From Belnapia arida (GTDB lineage Bacteria > Pseudomonadota > Alphaproteobacteria > Acetobacterales > Acetobacteraceae), in NCBI RefSeq assembly GCF_016773205.1, contig NZ_JAETWB010000006.1, forward strand, positions 62,001 to 126,000: a DNA stretch of 64,000 nt, in the 5' to 3' direction. Both the position numbers and the translations under genes were made by a program. Positions 15,218 to 26,172 of this stretch are shown one piece after another. The notes under the pieces were generated by a model that saw nothing but the letters and a program-made list of their open reading frames with translations, did no database searches and had not been told where the DNA came from. Positions within the stretch are counted from its first letter, which is position 1. Each line of letters begins with the position of its first letter.

Positions 15218-17788
15218 TCAGCCGACGACCGGTGCGCTCAGGCACTGCCGGAGGCTTTCCAGCAGGGCGGCACGGTCGAATTTCGCCACATAATCGGTGA
15301 AGCCGGCGGCGCGGCCACGCTCGATATCGGCCGGCTCGGCGCGGCCGGTCAGCGCGATCAGCGGCAGGTCTCGCCAGGCGCCGCCCTCACGCAGCGCCCG
15401 GGCGAGGGCGATGCCATCCATCCCCGGCATGGCGATGTCGGAGATGATCGCATCGAAGCCCAGGCCCGCCTCGCGTAGCCGGAGCGCCTCTTCAGCATTG
15501 GCGACGGCCGTCACGTCATAACCCGCGGCGCCGATGGCCGGGATAACTAGGTTACGGAAAAAGGCACTGTCCTCGACCAGCAGGATGCGTCGGCCACCGC
15601 CCGCCTGATGCTCGGCATCGTGGCCGAACCAGTCCTCCCCCGCCTGCCGCAGCCACCAGGCTGTATCCAGCATCTCCGTCACCTTGCCGCCGATCACGGT
15701 GGTGCCGAGGAAGCCCGGACGCTCGCCCGCGCCGTCGATCGCCATATGCTCCTCGACCACGTCGAGGATTTCGTCGACCATCAGTCCCATGGTGCGGTCG
15801 CCATCGGAGAAGACGAGGACCGGCTGGCGTTCCGGCGCCGTCGACTGGTCCCAGTGGCCACTGAGCGGCACCAGCGGCATGAGCTTGCCACGGTACTGGA
15901 CGAGCGGCCTGCCGCCGGCATTCTCGATCCGCTCGCGCTCGACATCCTCGAGCCGGGCGATGAGGCCGAGGGGCACCGCCTTCGGCGTCGCGTCGCCGGC
16001 GCGGAAGAGCAGCAGCGCGGTGCGCTGGTCCGAGCGCTGGGCGGCGGCCTGGCGCTTGCCGTCCCGCTCCGCCTCCCCCTCTCCGCTCTCGGCGCCGACG
16101 CCCGTGGCGCGGGCAATGCCGTTGGGGTCGAGGATCATGATGACGCTGCCGTCGCCCAGGATGGTGTTGCCGGAGAACATCGTCACATGGCGCAAGATGG
16201 GCGCCACCGGCTTCACCACGATTTCCTCCGTGTCGAAGACCCGGTCCACGATGATGCCGAAGACATGCGGGCCGACCTGGGTAACGACGACGAAGGCGCT
16301 CTCCTCCGTGGCCGGGCTCTCCAAGTGCAGCAGGCCGGACAGGTTGACGAGCGGCAGCAGCCGGTCGCGCAGGCGCAACACGGCGCTGTCCTTGATGCGC
16401 TCCAGCTGCGGCGCGCCCTCGCCCCCCACACGGACCAGTTCCACCACGCCGATCTGCGGGATGGCGAAGCGCTCGCCGCCCGCCTCGACAATCAGGGCGG
16501 AGACGATGGCGAGCGTCAGCGGAATCTTCACGACGAAGGCGGTGCCGCGGCCTTCCTTCGAGCGGACCTCGATAGTGCCGCCGATCCGCTCCATATTGGT
16601 CTTGACGACATCCATGCCGACACCGCGGCCGGAGACGGCGGTGACCGCGGCCGCGGTAGAGAAGCCGGCACGGAAGATGAAGCGCTGGATCTCGCGCTCC
16701 GGCATCGTCGCCAACTCGGCTTCCGTGGCGAGGCCCTGAGCCAGCACTTTCTGCCGGATGCGCTCCGCATTGAGGCCACGCCCGTCATCGGCGATCTCAA
16801 TGATGATGTGGCCACCTTCATGCGAGGCATTGAGCATGATCCGCCCGGCCTCGGGCTTGCCGGCGGCGATGCGCTGCTCCGGCGTCTCGAGGCCATGATC
16901 CGCCGAATTGCGGACCATGTGGGTCAGCGGGTCCTTGATGAGCTCCAGCACCTGCCGGTCGAGCTCGGTCTCGGCGCCGCGCATCTCGAGTTCGATCTTT
17001 TTGCCTAGTTCGACTCCGAGGTCGCGCACCAGCCGCGGCAGCTTGGCCCAGGCATTGCCGATCGGTTGCATGCGCGTCTTCATAACGCCTTCCTGCAAGT
17101 CGGAGGTGATGTGGGAGAGGCGCTGCAGCGGCACGGCGAAGGCGCTGTCGGTGCCGTTGCGGGAAAGCTGCAGGAGCTGGTTGCGGGTCAGGACGAGCTC
17201 GGAGACGAGCATCATCAGCCCTTCCAGCACATCGACGGTGACGCGGATGGTCTGCGGCGGAGCGTTGACACCGCCGGGCTCGGGCTCGGCCGAGGCCGCC
17301 GGCGTGGCAGGCGGCGGGGCGACAGCCACCGGGGGCGCCATGGGGGCGGGCGGCGCCACGGGGGCAGGCGTGACGGCGACGGGCGCGGCCGGCGCCGGCG
17401 CCGGCGCAGCCTCGCCGGAGGCAATGGCGTCCAGGGAGGCGATCAGGGCGGAATCGTTGCCGGCGGGCTCCGCTCCCGTGCCTTCCAGCGCCGCGACGAT
17501 CCCACGAATACAGTCGATCGCGCCCAGGATGGCTGAGATGCCGGATTGGGTGACGCGCAGCGCTCCGTCCCGGTAGCGGCCAAGGACGTTCTCCGCTGCA
17601 TGGGCCACTCCCTCCATGCGGGTGAGGCCGAGGAAGCCGCAGGTTCCCTTGATGGTATGGACGATGCGGAAGACTTCGGAGAGGGTCGCCATGTCCTCGG
17701 GCGCCCGTTCGAGCCGCACCAGAGCGGCATCGAGTGCCCCAAGGCCTTCGTTTGTTTCGGTCAAGAAGTCGGCGAGCAGGTCATCCAT
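15218..17788 (-). CDS. cheA: Hybrid chemotaxis histidine kinase CheA with two CheW-like domains and a receiver
   Basis: An 856-residue sensor kinase. The HPt domain has H44 (FRIVHTIKGTCGFLG). A Pro/Ala-rich linker (about 125-175) stands where a P2 CheY/CheB-binding domain would be. The dimerisation domain is followed by the ATPase: the N box near PLTHMVRNSADHGLE, then DDGRGLN and GRGVGMDVV. Two CheW-like domains follow (one from about residue 430, a second before about 715). A C-terminal receiver (about 733-856) has D in IISDIAMPG and K in VAKFDR. Receiver-tailed CheA proteins are known in non-enteric chemotaxis systems. The receiver may act as a phosphate sink or alternative output. Confidence 0.97.
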   Translation of the reverse strand: MDDLLADFLTETNEGLGALDAALVRLERAPEDMATLSEVFRIVHTIKGTCGFLGLTRMEGVAHAAENVLGRYRDGALRVTQSGISAILGAIDCIRGIVAALEGTGAEPAGNDSALIASLDAIASGEAAPAPAPAAPVAVTPAPVAPPAPMAPPVAVAPPPATPAASAEPEPGGVNAPPQTIRVTVDVLEGLMMLVSELVLTRNQLLQLSRNGTDSAFAVPLQRLSHITSDLQEGVMKTRMQPIGNAWAKLPRLVRDLGVELGKKIELEMRGAETELDRQVLELIKDPLTHMVRNSADHGLETPEQRIAAGKPEAGRIMLNASHEGGHIIIEIADDGRGLNAERIRQKVLAQGLATEAELATMPEREIQRFIFRAGFSTAAAVTAVSGRGVGMDVVKTNMERIGGTIEVRSKEGRGTAFVVKIPLTLAIVSALIVEAGGERFAIPQIGVVELVRVGGEGAPQLERIKDSAVLRLRDRLLPLVNLSGLLHLESPATEESAFVVVTQVGPHVFGIIVDRVFDTEEIVVKPVAPILRHVTMFSGNTILGDGSVIMILDPNGIARATGVGAESGEGEAERDGKRQAAAQRSDQRTALLLFRAGDATPKAVPLGLIARLEDVERERIENAGGRPLVQYRGKLMPLVPLSGHWDQSTAPERQPVLVFSDGDRTMGLMVDEILDVVEEHMAIDGAGERPGFLGTTVIGGKVTEMLDTAWWLRQAGEDWFGHDAEHQAGGGRRILLVEDSAFFRNLVIPAIGAAGYDVTAVANAEEALRLREAGLGFDAIISDIAMPGMDGIALARALREGGAWRDLPLIALTGRAEPADIERGRAAGFTDYVAKFDRAALLESLRQCLSAPVVG

Positions 17789-17855
17789 GGCGATCCTCGA
17801 GGCGGTCTGCGAAGGGCAGACTGCGCCGCGATGGGCGAAGATTCGGTAAAGGCGC

Positions 17856-18476
17856 TCACCGCGGCGTCAGCAGCAGCGCCGCCGCCTGGGTACCGCCCAG
17901 GGCGAGGCTCGCGCTCCAGCCGGCCTCCGCCACAAGGGCGTGGAGCAGCGGCCCGAGCACCTCCCGCGGCCCGGGCAGCGGTTGTGCCTGGCCGGCCATC
18001 AGTGCGAGGAAGCCGGCTGGCCATGCCGCTGGCGGGGCGCCGAGATCGGCACCGGGCAGCACCATCAGCCCATCCAGCGCGGAGCCGGAGAGCCGCACCG
18101 TGCCGCCACGCGGCAGCGCCTCAGCCGCCAGCAGGGCCGCGTTGAGCGCGATGGAGACGAGCGGCGCCGGCAGCGCCACCGCCCGCTCCATGCCGGACAG
18201 GTCGAACCGCACCCGCGGCGCGGCCGGCGCACCACCCAGCAGCACCTCCATCGCCGCTGGCTCCATCGCCTCGGTCGGCCCACCCCAGGCGGCGCCATAG
18301 AGACGGAGGCGCCGGCGAAGCGCGATCGCGCTCTCCTGCGCCACTTCCAGCAACTCGTCTCCCGCCTTGGGAAGCAGGTCGAGCGCCCCGGCGAGGCTGC
18401 CGATAGCGCCGCCTAGGTCGTGGCAGAGCCGGGCACAGAGCGTCCGCGCGAGGCTGGTATCGAGTGGAAGGGTCAT
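17856..18476 (-). CDS. chpT: ChpT-type histidine phosphotransferase
   Basis: 206 residues. In Caulobacter, ChpT is the dimeric phosphotransferase passing phosphate from CckA to CtrA and CpdR. Here the N-terminal helix carries the phosphorylatable histidine in LCARLCHDLGGAIGSL (H near residue 19). A degenerate kinase-like second half follows. I chose ATG 18476 because the longer frame adds unrelated sequence. It is the first gene of the che operon, 67 bases before cheA, and only 6 kb from the (frameshifted) ctrA. This ties the CtrA phosphorelay to chemotaxis gene expression. Confidence 0.85.
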   Translation of the reverse strand: MTLPLDTSLARTLCARLCHDLGGAIGSLAGALDLLPKAGDELLEVAQESAIALRRRLRLYGAAWGGPTEAMEPAAMEVLLGGAPAAPRVRFDLSGMERAVALPAPLVSIALNAALLAAEALPRGGTVRLSGSALDGLMVLPGADLGAPPAAWPAGFLALMAGQAQPLPGPREVLGPLLHALVAEAGWSASLALGGTQAAALLLTPR

Positions 18477-18560
18477 GGGCGGTTTCCTGTAGGCCGCCCC
18501 ATGGGCTACCCTGTCGGCGTTAGCGAAGCGTTGCACGGCCTGTCCTGCAAGGGGAGCGAG

Positions 18561-18740
18561 GTGCCGAGCCTACTCGAACCAGGCATGCGAGTGCGCCATC
18601 CCGGCCAGCCCGATTGGGGGATCGGCCAAATTCAGTCGGTTATCGGCGACCGGGTGACGGTCAATTTCGAGCATGCCGGCAAGGTCCTAATCAACGCCTC
18701 CGTAGTGACGTTGGAGCCGGTCGCCGAGCCATGGCCTTGA
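18561..18740 (+). CDS. DUF3553 family small protein
   Basis: 59 residues, matching the DUF3553 pattern: MRVRHPGQPDWGIGQIQS, then a DRVTVNFEHAGKV strand and an L-E-P-V end. It looks like a compact beta-barrel of the kind found in helicase-associated domains, where similar segments appear at UvrD/PcrA C-termini. The GTG at 18561 has a GGGGAG site five to ten bases upstream. An internal ATG at 18585 is the alternative. It is divergent from chpT and 97 bases upstream of moaA. Function unknown. Confidence 0.75.
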   Translation: MPSLLEPGMRVRHPGQPDWGIGQIQSVIGDRVTVNFEHAGKVLINASVVTLEPVAEPWP

Positions 18741-18837
18741 CGCGGGGCTGTGCCGCAGGGGCCGGGGGGTTGCGGGTGACGGGGGTTGCGGCCCAAATGG
18801 ACTTGCATAGTTCATTCGTCCTGAGGGAAGCCTGTCC

Positions 18838-19830
18838 ATGATCGATCCGTTCGGCCGACGGATCTCCTATCTCCGCGTCTCCGTCACGGACCGTTGCGAC
18901 CTCCGCTGCGTCTACTGCATGGCGGAGGACATGACCTTCCTGCCGAAGCGGGAGGTGCTGACGCTCGAGGAGTTGGACCGGCTTTGCGGCGCCTTCATCG
19001 GCCTTGGCGTCGAGAAGATCCGGCTCACCGGGGGCGAGCCGCTGGTGCGACGCGGGGTGATCGGCCTCATCCGCAATCTGGGCCAAAGGATCGGGGCCGG
19101 CGGGCTGAAGGAGCTCACCATCACCACCAACGGCACCCAACTGCCGAAGATGGCGGATGACCTCTACGCGGCCGGTGTCCGCCGCATCAACGTCTCGCTC
19201 GATACGCTCGACCCGGCGATGTTCAAGGCAGTGACGCGCTGGGGCGAAATCGGCCAGACGCTGGATGGCATCTTTGCCGCCAAGACGGCCGGGCTTGCGG
19301 TCAAGATCAATGCCGTTGCACTGAAAGGCGTGAATGAGGGCGAGTACGACCGCATGCTCGCCTGGTGCGGCGAGCACGGCTTCGACCTCACCCTGATCGA
19401 GACCATGCCGCTCGGCGAGATCACCGGCGACCGCATGGACCAGTACCTACCCCTCTCCGTCGTGCGCGACCGCCTGCGCGAGCATTGGACTCTGGAGCCG
19501 ACCGATTATCGCACCGGCGGCCCGGCCCGCTACTTCACGGTTAAGGAAACCGGAAGGCGGATCGGCTTCATAACCCCGATGACGCATAATTTCTGCGAAA
19601 GCTGCAACCGCGTCCGCCTGACCTGCACCGGCACCCTGTACATGTGCCTCGGCCAGGAGGATGCGGCCGATCTGCGGCAGGTGCTGCGAGACCCGGGGGC
19701 CGGCGATGAGGGGCTCCGCGCGGCGATCGAGGCGGCGATGCTGCGGAAGCCGAAGGGCCATGACTTCGTCATCGAGCGGCGCGAGGCCAGGCCGGCCGTC
19801 GCCCGGCATATGAGCGTGACCGGAGGCTGA
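18838..19830 (+). CDS. moaA: GTP 3',8-cyclase MoaA (molybdenum cofactor biosynthesis)
   Basis: Radical SAM enzyme for the first step of molybdopterin synthesis from GTP, with MoaC. It is 330 residues. The N-terminal 4Fe-4S cluster is C20-C24-C27 ([11 protein letters not shown]). A second cluster near the C-terminus is in [11 protein letters not shown] plus the later cysteine in LYMCLG. The protein ends in GG as MoaA must, for activity. The 97-base leader shows no recognisable Moco riboswitch. No other moa gene is in the window. Confidence 0.97.
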   Translation: MIDPFGRRISYLRVSVTDRCDLRCVYCMAEDMTFLPKREVLTLEELDRLCGAFIGLGVEKIRLTGGEPLVRRGVIGLIRNLGQRIGAGGLKELTITTNGTQLPKMADDLYAAGVRRINVSLDTLDPAMFKAVTRWGEIGQTLDGIFAAKTAGLAVKINAVALKGVNEGEYDRMLAWCGEHGFDLTLIETMPLGEITGDRMDQYLPLSVVRDRLREHWTLEPTDYRTGGPARYFTVKETGRRIGFITPMTHNFCESCNRVRLTCTGTLYMCLGQEDAADLRQVLRDPGAGDEGLRAAIEAAMLRKPKGHDFVIERREARPAVARHMSVTGG

Positions 19831-19836
19831 CCCCCC

Positions 19837-20178
19837 ATGGCCCTGTTGCAGGATCTGGCATCCCGCCTCGCCATCCCTGGCCTGCCGGACTGGACCGGGC
19901 TGCTCGCGCTGCTGATCCTACTGCTGGTCGGCCTCGCCTATCTGCTGATGCCCTTCAGCGTCTTCGGCCTGAAGGGACGGCTCGACACGGTCGAGGCCCA
20001 ACTCGACGAGATCCAGGGCGAGCTGCGTCTGATCGCCATGCGGCTGGCCGATGCGCCGCGCCGCAGCACTGTCTCCGAGGATTGGATGGACCTGCCGCCG
20101 GCCCAGCCGGAGCCGAGGCGCCAGCCTTCCTGGTCCGAGGCCTCGCGCCGCGGCCGGGCAGAGCCACGGATCGACTGA
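19837..20178 (+). CDS. Small membrane-anchored protein with coiled coil, unknown function
   Basis: 113 residues: one hydrophobic helix (about 20-45, LLALLILLLVGLAYLLMPF), then a short coiled coil (LDTVEAQLDEIQGELRLIAMRL). A Pro/Arg-rich cytoplasmic-looking tail follows. It starts six bases after moaA and is probably co-transcribed with it. The layout suggests a membrane-tethered scaffold. No family is recognised. Confidence 0.7.
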   Translation: MALLQDLASRLAIPGLPDWTGLLALLILLLVGLAYLLMPFSVFGLKGRLDTVEAQLDEIQGELRLIAMRLADAPRRSTVSEDWMDLPPAQPEPRRQPSWSEASRRGRAEPRID

Positions 20179-20239
20179 CCCGAGGCTTGCCCTCCGCCCC
20201 CTGCCGGGGCTTGATGCGCCCATCCGGCGGAGTGGGGCG

Positions 20240-21115
20240 ATGCGCGTCAGCGTCATCCAGATGAACCAGGGCAGCGAGAAGCAGGCCAATTTCGACCAGG
20301 CGCGGCGGCTGATCGAGGCCGCGGTTGCGGCAGACCGGCCGGGCCTCGTCTCCCTGCCCGAGACCTGGACCAACCTCGGCGGCGGCCGGGAGAGCCGGCA
20401 GGCGGCGGCCGAGGTCCTACCGGCCCCGGGCGACTCCGGTGGCCCGGCCTATGAGCTGATGCGCGGCCTTGCCCGGGAGCACGGCATCCACCTCCATGGC
20501 GGCTCCATGATCGAGGCGCCGGGGCCGGGGGACGACCCGGAGAAGCTCTACAACACCACCGTCGTCTTCGACACGGAGGGGCACGAGATTGCCCGCTACC
20601 GCAAGATCCACATGTTCGACATCGTGGCCCCCGACGGCACCGGCTACCGTGAGAGCGCCCTCTACGGCGCCGGCGACCGACTGGTGACCTTCGAGGCCGG
20701 AGGCATCACCTTCGGCTGCACCATCTGCTACGATCTGCGCTTCGGCGAGCATTACGTCGCGCTGCGGCGGATGGGGGCGGAGGTGATCCTGGTGCCCTCC
20801 AATTTCACCCTCCAGACCGGCAAGGACCATTGGGAGCCGCTGTTGAAGGCGCGCGCCATCGAAACCCAGTGCTGGATCATCGCTGCCGCCTCGACCGGCC
20901 AGTATCTGGAGCGTGGGCAGCCGCGCTCCGTCTACGGGCATTCGCTGGTGGCTGACCCCTGGGGGCATGTCGTCGCCCGCGCCTCCGACGGCACCGGCTG
21001 GGCGACGGCCAGGATCGACCCCGCCCTCACCGCCCGCGTCCGCCGCGACATGCCGGTGATGGAGCACCGAACCGCGCGGCGCATCGACCTCGACGCCGCG
21101 GCCCGCGGCGCGTGA
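20240..21115 (+). CDS. Carbon-nitrogen hydrolase (Nit1/Nit2-like amidase)
   Basis: 291-residue nitrilase-superfamily enzyme with the Glu-Lys-Cys triad: E41 (SLPETW), K122 (YRKIHMFD) and C163 (CTICYDLRF). The RKIHMFD and [10 protein letters not shown] spacing is that of Nit1/Nit2, which hydrolyse deaminated glutathione or omega-amides, so metabolite repair is likely. Specificity is not proven. I chose ATG 20240 because upstream in-frame sequence is non-family. The stop overlaps the GTG of nadK. Confidence 0.88.
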   Translation: MRVSVIQMNQGSEKQANFDQARRLIEAAVAADRPGLVSLPETWTNLGGGRESRQAAAEVLPAPGDSGGPAYELMRGLAREHGIHLHGGSMIEAPGPGDDPEKLYNTTVVFDTEGHEIARYRKIHMFDIVAPDGTGYRESALYGAGDRLVTFEAGGITFGCTICYDLRFGEHYVALRRMGAEVILVPSNFTLQTGKDHWEPLLKARAIETQCWIIAAASTGQYLERGQPRSVYGHSLVADPWGHVVARASDGTGWATARIDPALTARVRRDMPVMEHRTARRIDLDAAARGA

Positions 21116-21933
21116 GCGAGCTTCCGCCGGCGCCCTTTCCCCAACCCGTCCGCCTGGACGCCGCGGATTTCGTTGGGCGCATCGCCTTCTTCGCCGCCGC
21201 CACCGAAGTCGCCGCGGCCGCCAAGGCCCGGCTGGTCGCCCGCTATGGCGACGCGCCGCTGGAGCGCGCCCGCGCCATCGTCTCGCTCGGCGGCGATGGC
21301 TGCATGCTTGAGACGCAGCACCGCCTGCTCGGCCGCAACCTCCCTGTCTACGGGATGAACTGCGGCAGCGTCGGCTTCCTGATGAACGACTACCGCGAGG
21401 ATGCGCTGCCGGAGCGCCTGGCCGAATCCCAGGCGGCGATGCTGCACCCGCTGCGCATGCGCGCCACCTCGGCCGATGGCACGGTGCGCGAGGCCCCGGC
21501 GATCAACGAGGTCTCACTGCTGCGCGAGACCCGTCAGGCCGCCAAGATCCGCATCCTGGTCGACGGCAAGGAGCGGCTGCCGGAGCTGATCTGCGATGGT
21601 GTCCTGGTGGCGACGCCGGCCGGCAGCACCGCCTACAACCTTTCGGCGCATGGGCCAATCGTGCCGCTCGGCGCCAACCTCATGCCGCTGACGCCGATCT
21701 CCGCCTTCCGTCCGCGGCGCTGGCGCGGTGCGCTGCTGCCGGGCGATGCGGAGGTCGTCTTCGAGATCCTGGAAGGCCCGAAGCGCCCAGTGGCCGCCGT
21801 CGCCGACTATACCGAGGTGCGCGACGTCCGCCGGGTCGAGGTGCGGGAGGATCGCGGCCTTGCCCTCACCCTGCTCTTCGACCCGGACCACGGGCTGAGC
21901 GAGCGGATCATCGCCGAACAGTTCACGGTCTGA
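21112..21933 (+). CDS. nadK: NAD kinase
   Basis: Phosphorylates NAD to NADP. 273 residues with the GGDG ATP site ([12 protein letters not shown]), the [12 protein letters not shown] block, the [15 protein letters not shown] segment and the NAD-binding [21 protein letters not shown]. The GTG start overlaps the amidase stop by four bases, so the two are translationally coupled. It is normal in length for alphaproteobacterial NadK. Confidence 0.95.
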   Translation: MSELPPAPFPQPVRLDAADFVGRIAFFAAATEVAAAAKARLVARYGDAPLERARAIVSLGGDGCMLETQHRLLGRNLPVYGMNCGSVGFLMNDYREDALPERLAESQAAMLHPLRMRATSADGTVREAPAINEVSLLRETRQAAKIRILVDGKERLPELICDGVLVATPAGSTAYNLSAHGPIVPLGANLMPLTPISAFRPRRWRGALLPGDAEVVFEILEGPKRPVAAVADYTEVRDVRRVEVREDRGLALTLLFDPDHGLSERIIAEQFTV

Positions 21934-21955
21934 GGGCATCGGCTCGTCCCGGCGC

Positions 21956-23134
21956 ATGGAAGGCAGCCCGCCCGCTTCGGATCGTCGCCTCATCCTCTGC
22001 ATCGCCATGGGCCAGCTGATCGGCTGGGGCACGCTCTTTGCCGCCTTCCCGCTCTTCGGCGCGCCGATCGAGGCGGAGCTTGGCTGGACGCGCACCGAGT
22101 TCAATGCCGGGCTGACCCTCGCGTTGCTCATCTCGGGCCTCGCCGCCGTGCCAGCCGGCCGATGGGTGGACCGGCGGGGCGGACGATGGCTGCTGGCACT
22201 CGGCGCCTGGGGTGGGGCGGCGCTGCTGGTGGCCTGGTCGCAGGTCTCCACCCTTCCCGCCTACTGGGCGATCTGGGGGGCGATGGGCCTCGCCCAGGCG
22301 ACGGCGCTCTGGAGCCCGGCCATGGCGGTGGTGGTGGCGCAGGCGCGGGACCCGGTGCGCGCCATCACCGGCATCACCTTCATCACCGGCTTCACCGCGA
22401 CGGTCTTCATCCCGCTGACCGCGCTGCTGATCGAGCGCCTCGGCTGGCGCGATGCGCTGCTGGTATTGGCGGGGCTGCAGGCGATTCCCGGACTGCTGGC
22501 GCTCTGGCTGCTGCCGCCGGACCGGCCGCGGACGGAGGTGCGCAGCGGCAGCGGCTTCGATCTCGGCCGGGCGATGCGAAGGCCGGCCTTCCTCGGTCTG
22601 GCCGGCGCCCTGGCGGCACATGCCTTCATCGGCGTCGGGCTCGGCGCCCATGCCATCCCGCTGCTACGCGAGCGAGGGTTGCCGGAGGCCTCAATCATCG
22701 TCCTCGTCTCGCTGCATGGACCTTTTCAGGTGGCGGCTCGGCTGGCGCTCTTCACCCTCGGGCGGCGGGTAACGATGCGGGGCGTCGGCAGGCTGGCCTC
22801 CTCGCTCGTACCCGTCGCCATGCTGGCGCTCGGGCTGGCGCCGCCTGAATTCGCCTGGCTGCTGCTTTACGTCCTCTGCTGGGCAATGGCGGATGGACTG
22901 ATGACCATCGTCCGCGCCGCAGGCGTCGCCGAGATCCTCGGCCGGGAGGGCTATGGCGCCATCACCGGCGCGCTGACCGCGGTGACGGTGCTGCCGCGAA
23001 CGCTCGCGCCGGTGCTGATCGCGCTGATGTCCGAAGGTGCCGGCGGCTACGGGCCGGTGCCCTGGCTTCTGGCCGGGCTCGGAGCGCTCGGCGCCGGCTG
23101 CTTCGCCATGGCGGCGGCTCAGCGCAGCCGCTGA
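21956..23134 (+). CDS. MFS transporter
   Basis: 392 residues with about 12 hydrophobic helices. A loop 2-3 signature appears as GRWVDRRGGRWLL and its second-half counterpart near ALFTLGRRVTMRG. Solute unknown. It is 22 bases after nadK, probably the last gene of that run. The final 16 bases overlap the convergent small lipoprotein gene. Confidence 0.85.
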   Translation: MEGSPPASDRRLILCIAMGQLIGWGTLFAAFPLFGAPIEAELGWTRTEFNAGLTLALLISGLAAVPAGRWVDRRGGRWLLALGAWGGAALLVAWSQVSTLPAYWAIWGAMGLAQATALWSPAMAVVVAQARDPVRAITGITFITGFTATVFIPLTALLIERLGWRDALLVLAGLQAIPGLLALWLLPPDRPRTEVRSGSGFDLGRAMRRPAFLGLAGALAAHAFIGVGLGAHAIPLLRERGLPEASIIVLVSLHGPFQVAARLALFTLGRRVTMRGVGRLASSLVPVAMLALGLAPPEFAWLLLYVLCWAMADGLMTIVRAAGVAEILGREGYGAITGALTAVTVLPRTLAPVLIALMSEGAGGYGPVPWLLAGLGALGAGCFAMAAAQRSR

Positions 23135-23246
23135 TCCCCGCGCAGATTGGTGCCGACCGAGCCGCCGACATAGGGCCCGCTCGCACCGCCCTGCTGTTGC
23201 TGACAGGCGGCCAGCAGCAGCAGCAGGGTGAGCAGCATCAGGCCCC

Positions 23247-23250
<4 letters not shown>
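23119..23250 (-). CDS. Small lipoprotein at the end of the peptide ABC operon
   Basis: 43 residues. A short hydrophobic signal ends in a lipobox LLAAC, with mature residues starting CQQQQGGASGPYVGGS. It should be lipidated and anchored at a membrane. It starts inside the stop of the upstream ATPase gene (ATGA at 23247-23250), which strongly supports translation. Its role in the transporter, if any, is unknown. Confidence 0.7.
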
Positions 23251-24280
<1,030 letters not shown>

Positions 24281-24284
<4 letters not shown>

Positions 24285-25261
24285 GCCGCCACGGCCTCCT
24301 GATGCGGGTGGATGCAGCGGGCATGCTGGCCCGGACGGTACTCGGCCATGGGCGGCGGCTCGGCGCAGCCCGGCTCGGCGCGCGGGCAGCGGGATCGGAA
24401 GGCGCAGCCTGCCGGCAGGTTGAGCAGGGAGGGCGTCATGCCGGGAATCTGCCGCAGCGGCTCGCCACGGCGGTTGCGGCTCGGCACGCTGCCGATCAGG
24501 CCGAGCGTATAGGGGTGCAGCGGCGCATCGAGCACCTGCGTGACCGGCCCGCTCTCCACCACCTTGCCGGCATACATCACGGCGATGTCGTCGGCGAGGC
24601 CGGCGACGACCGAGAGGTCATGCGTGATCCAGACGAGCGCGGTCCCGAACTGCGCGCAGAGCTTCTGCGCCTCGGCGAGGATCTGGCCCTGGATGGTGAC
24701 GTCGAGCGCCGTGGTCGGCTCGTCCGCCACGATCACGTCCGGCTTGTGCAGCAGGGCGATGGCGATGGCGACGCGCTGGCGCATGCCACCCGAGAATTGG
24801 TGCGGGTAGGCCTTGAGCCGCTCGTCGGGGCTAGGGATGCCGACCTGCCCCAGGGCGTCCCGGGACCGTTGGCGGGCCTCCTCGCGGCTGACCTTGGCAT
24901 GGGCGAGGACCGTTTCGATCATCTGCGTGTCGATGCGCAGGACCGGATTGAGGGTCATCATCGGGTCCTGGAAGATCATCGCGATGCGGTTGCCGCGCAG
25001 GCCCCGCATCTCGGCTTCCGGCAGCGTCGCCAGGTCGCGTCCCTTGAACAAGATCTGCCCACCGGCGATGCGGCCGGGGGCATCGACCAGGCCGAGGATG
25101 GAGAAGCCGGTGACGGTCTTGCCCGAGCCGCTCTCGCCGACGAGGCCCATCACCTTGCCGGCCTCGACGGTGAAGGAGACGTCGTCCACCGCCTTCACCA
25201 CGCCGCCGCGCGTGAAGAAGTGCGTCCGGAGGTTGCGGACCTCGAGGGTCGGCGCGCTCAT
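24281..25261 (-). CDS. Peptide-type ABC importer ATPase (DppD/OppD)
   Basis: 326 residues: Walker [15 protein letters not shown]-loop [13 protein letters not shown], signature [14 protein letters not shown], Walker [13 protein letters not shown], and [10 protein letters not shown]. The C-terminal cysteine cluster ([14 protein letters not shown]) marks the oligopeptide family. It lies in the operon binding protein-permease-permease-ATPase-ATPase-lipoprotein. Confidence 0.93.
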
Positions 25262-26172
25262 CGCTTCAGCCTCGGGTTCAGCACGTCGCGCAACTGGTCG
25301 CCGACCAGGTTGATCGAGACGATGGTCACCAGCAGGGCGATGCCGGGATAGAAGCTGATCCAGTACTTCCCGCTCAACATGTACTCATAGCCGTTGGAGA
25401 TGAGGAGGCCGAGCGAGGGCTCGGTGATCGGCACGCCGAGGCCGAGGAAGGAGAGCGTCGCCTCCAGCGCGATGGCGCGTGCTACCTGCATGGTGCCGAC
25501 GACGATGAGCGGCGGCAGGCAGTTCGGCAGCAGATGGCGGAAGATGATGCGCCGCGTCGGCAGGGCGAGGCACTGCGCCGCCTCGATATACTCCCGCCGC
25601 CGCTCGACCAGCGCCGAGCCGCGGACCGTCCGGGCGTAATAGGCCCACTCCACGATCACCAGCGCGAAGACGACGTTGAGGATGCCCTTGCCGAGGAAGG
25701 CGAGGATCATCAGCGCCGCGAGTATCGCCGGGAAGGAAAGCTGGAGGTCGACCAGCCGCATGATGAGGCTGTCCGTCCGCCCGCCGGCATAGGCGGCCAG
25801 CATCCCCAGCGAGGCTCCGACCAAGCAGGCAATGATGGCGGAGCCCGCGCCGACGATCAGCGAGATGCGTAGCCCGTACATGATGCCCGAGAGCATGTCG
25901 CGCCCCTGGTCATCGGTGCCGAGCCAATAGGTGAAGCCGGCGCCGCCAACCGTGCCGGGCTCCATCCGCCCGTCCATGATGTCGAGCTGGGCGAGGTCGT
26001 AGGGATTCTGCGGTGCGATCCAGGGCGCCAACACCGCAATTGCGACGATGGCGAGGAAGAGGATCAGCCCGAGGAGCGCGATGCGTGAGGCGGCGAATTC
26101 CGAGACGAAGCGCTGGAACGGCGTCTCGACCCGCGGCGCCGCGGGAACCCTCGTTGCCGTGGTGCTGCTCAT
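25258..26172 (-). CDS. Peptide-type ABC importer permease (DppC)
   Basis: 304-residue inner-membrane permease with about six helices and the EAA loop near EYIEAAQCLALPTRRIIFRHLLPN. The N-terminal cytoplasmic segment before the first helix, and DDQGRDMLSGIMYGLRISL, are typical of DppC. It overlaps both neighbours by four bases. Confidence 0.93.
   Translation of the reverse strand: MSSTTATRVPAAPRVETPFQRFVSEFAASRIALLGLILFLAIVAIAVLAPWIAPQNPYDLAQLDIMDGRMEPGTVGGAGFTYWLGTDDQGRDMLSGIMYGLRISLIVGAGSAIIACLVGASLGMLAAYAGGRTDSLIMRLVDLQLSFPAILAALMILAFLGKGILNVVFALVIVEWAYYARTVRGSALVERRREYIEAAQCLALPTRRIIFRHLLPNCLPPLIVVGTMQVARAIALEATLSFLGLGVPITEPSLGLLISNGYEYMLSGKYWISFYPGIALLVTIVSINLVGDQLRDVLNPRLKR

Noticed and set aside
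15608..17008. 466-codon rightward frame opposite cheA
   Set aside because: Antisense mirror of cheA with no family motif; the CheA domains on the other strand are unambiguous.
17240..17420. Short repeat-rich region, possible microsatellite or recombination site
   Set aside because: It encodes the Pro/Ala linker of CheA; the repetition is codon-level GCG/CCG bias.
18741..18837. Possible molybdenum cofactor riboswitch upstream of moaA
   Set aside because: The 97-base leader shows no recognisable conserved stems and is only G-rich sequence.
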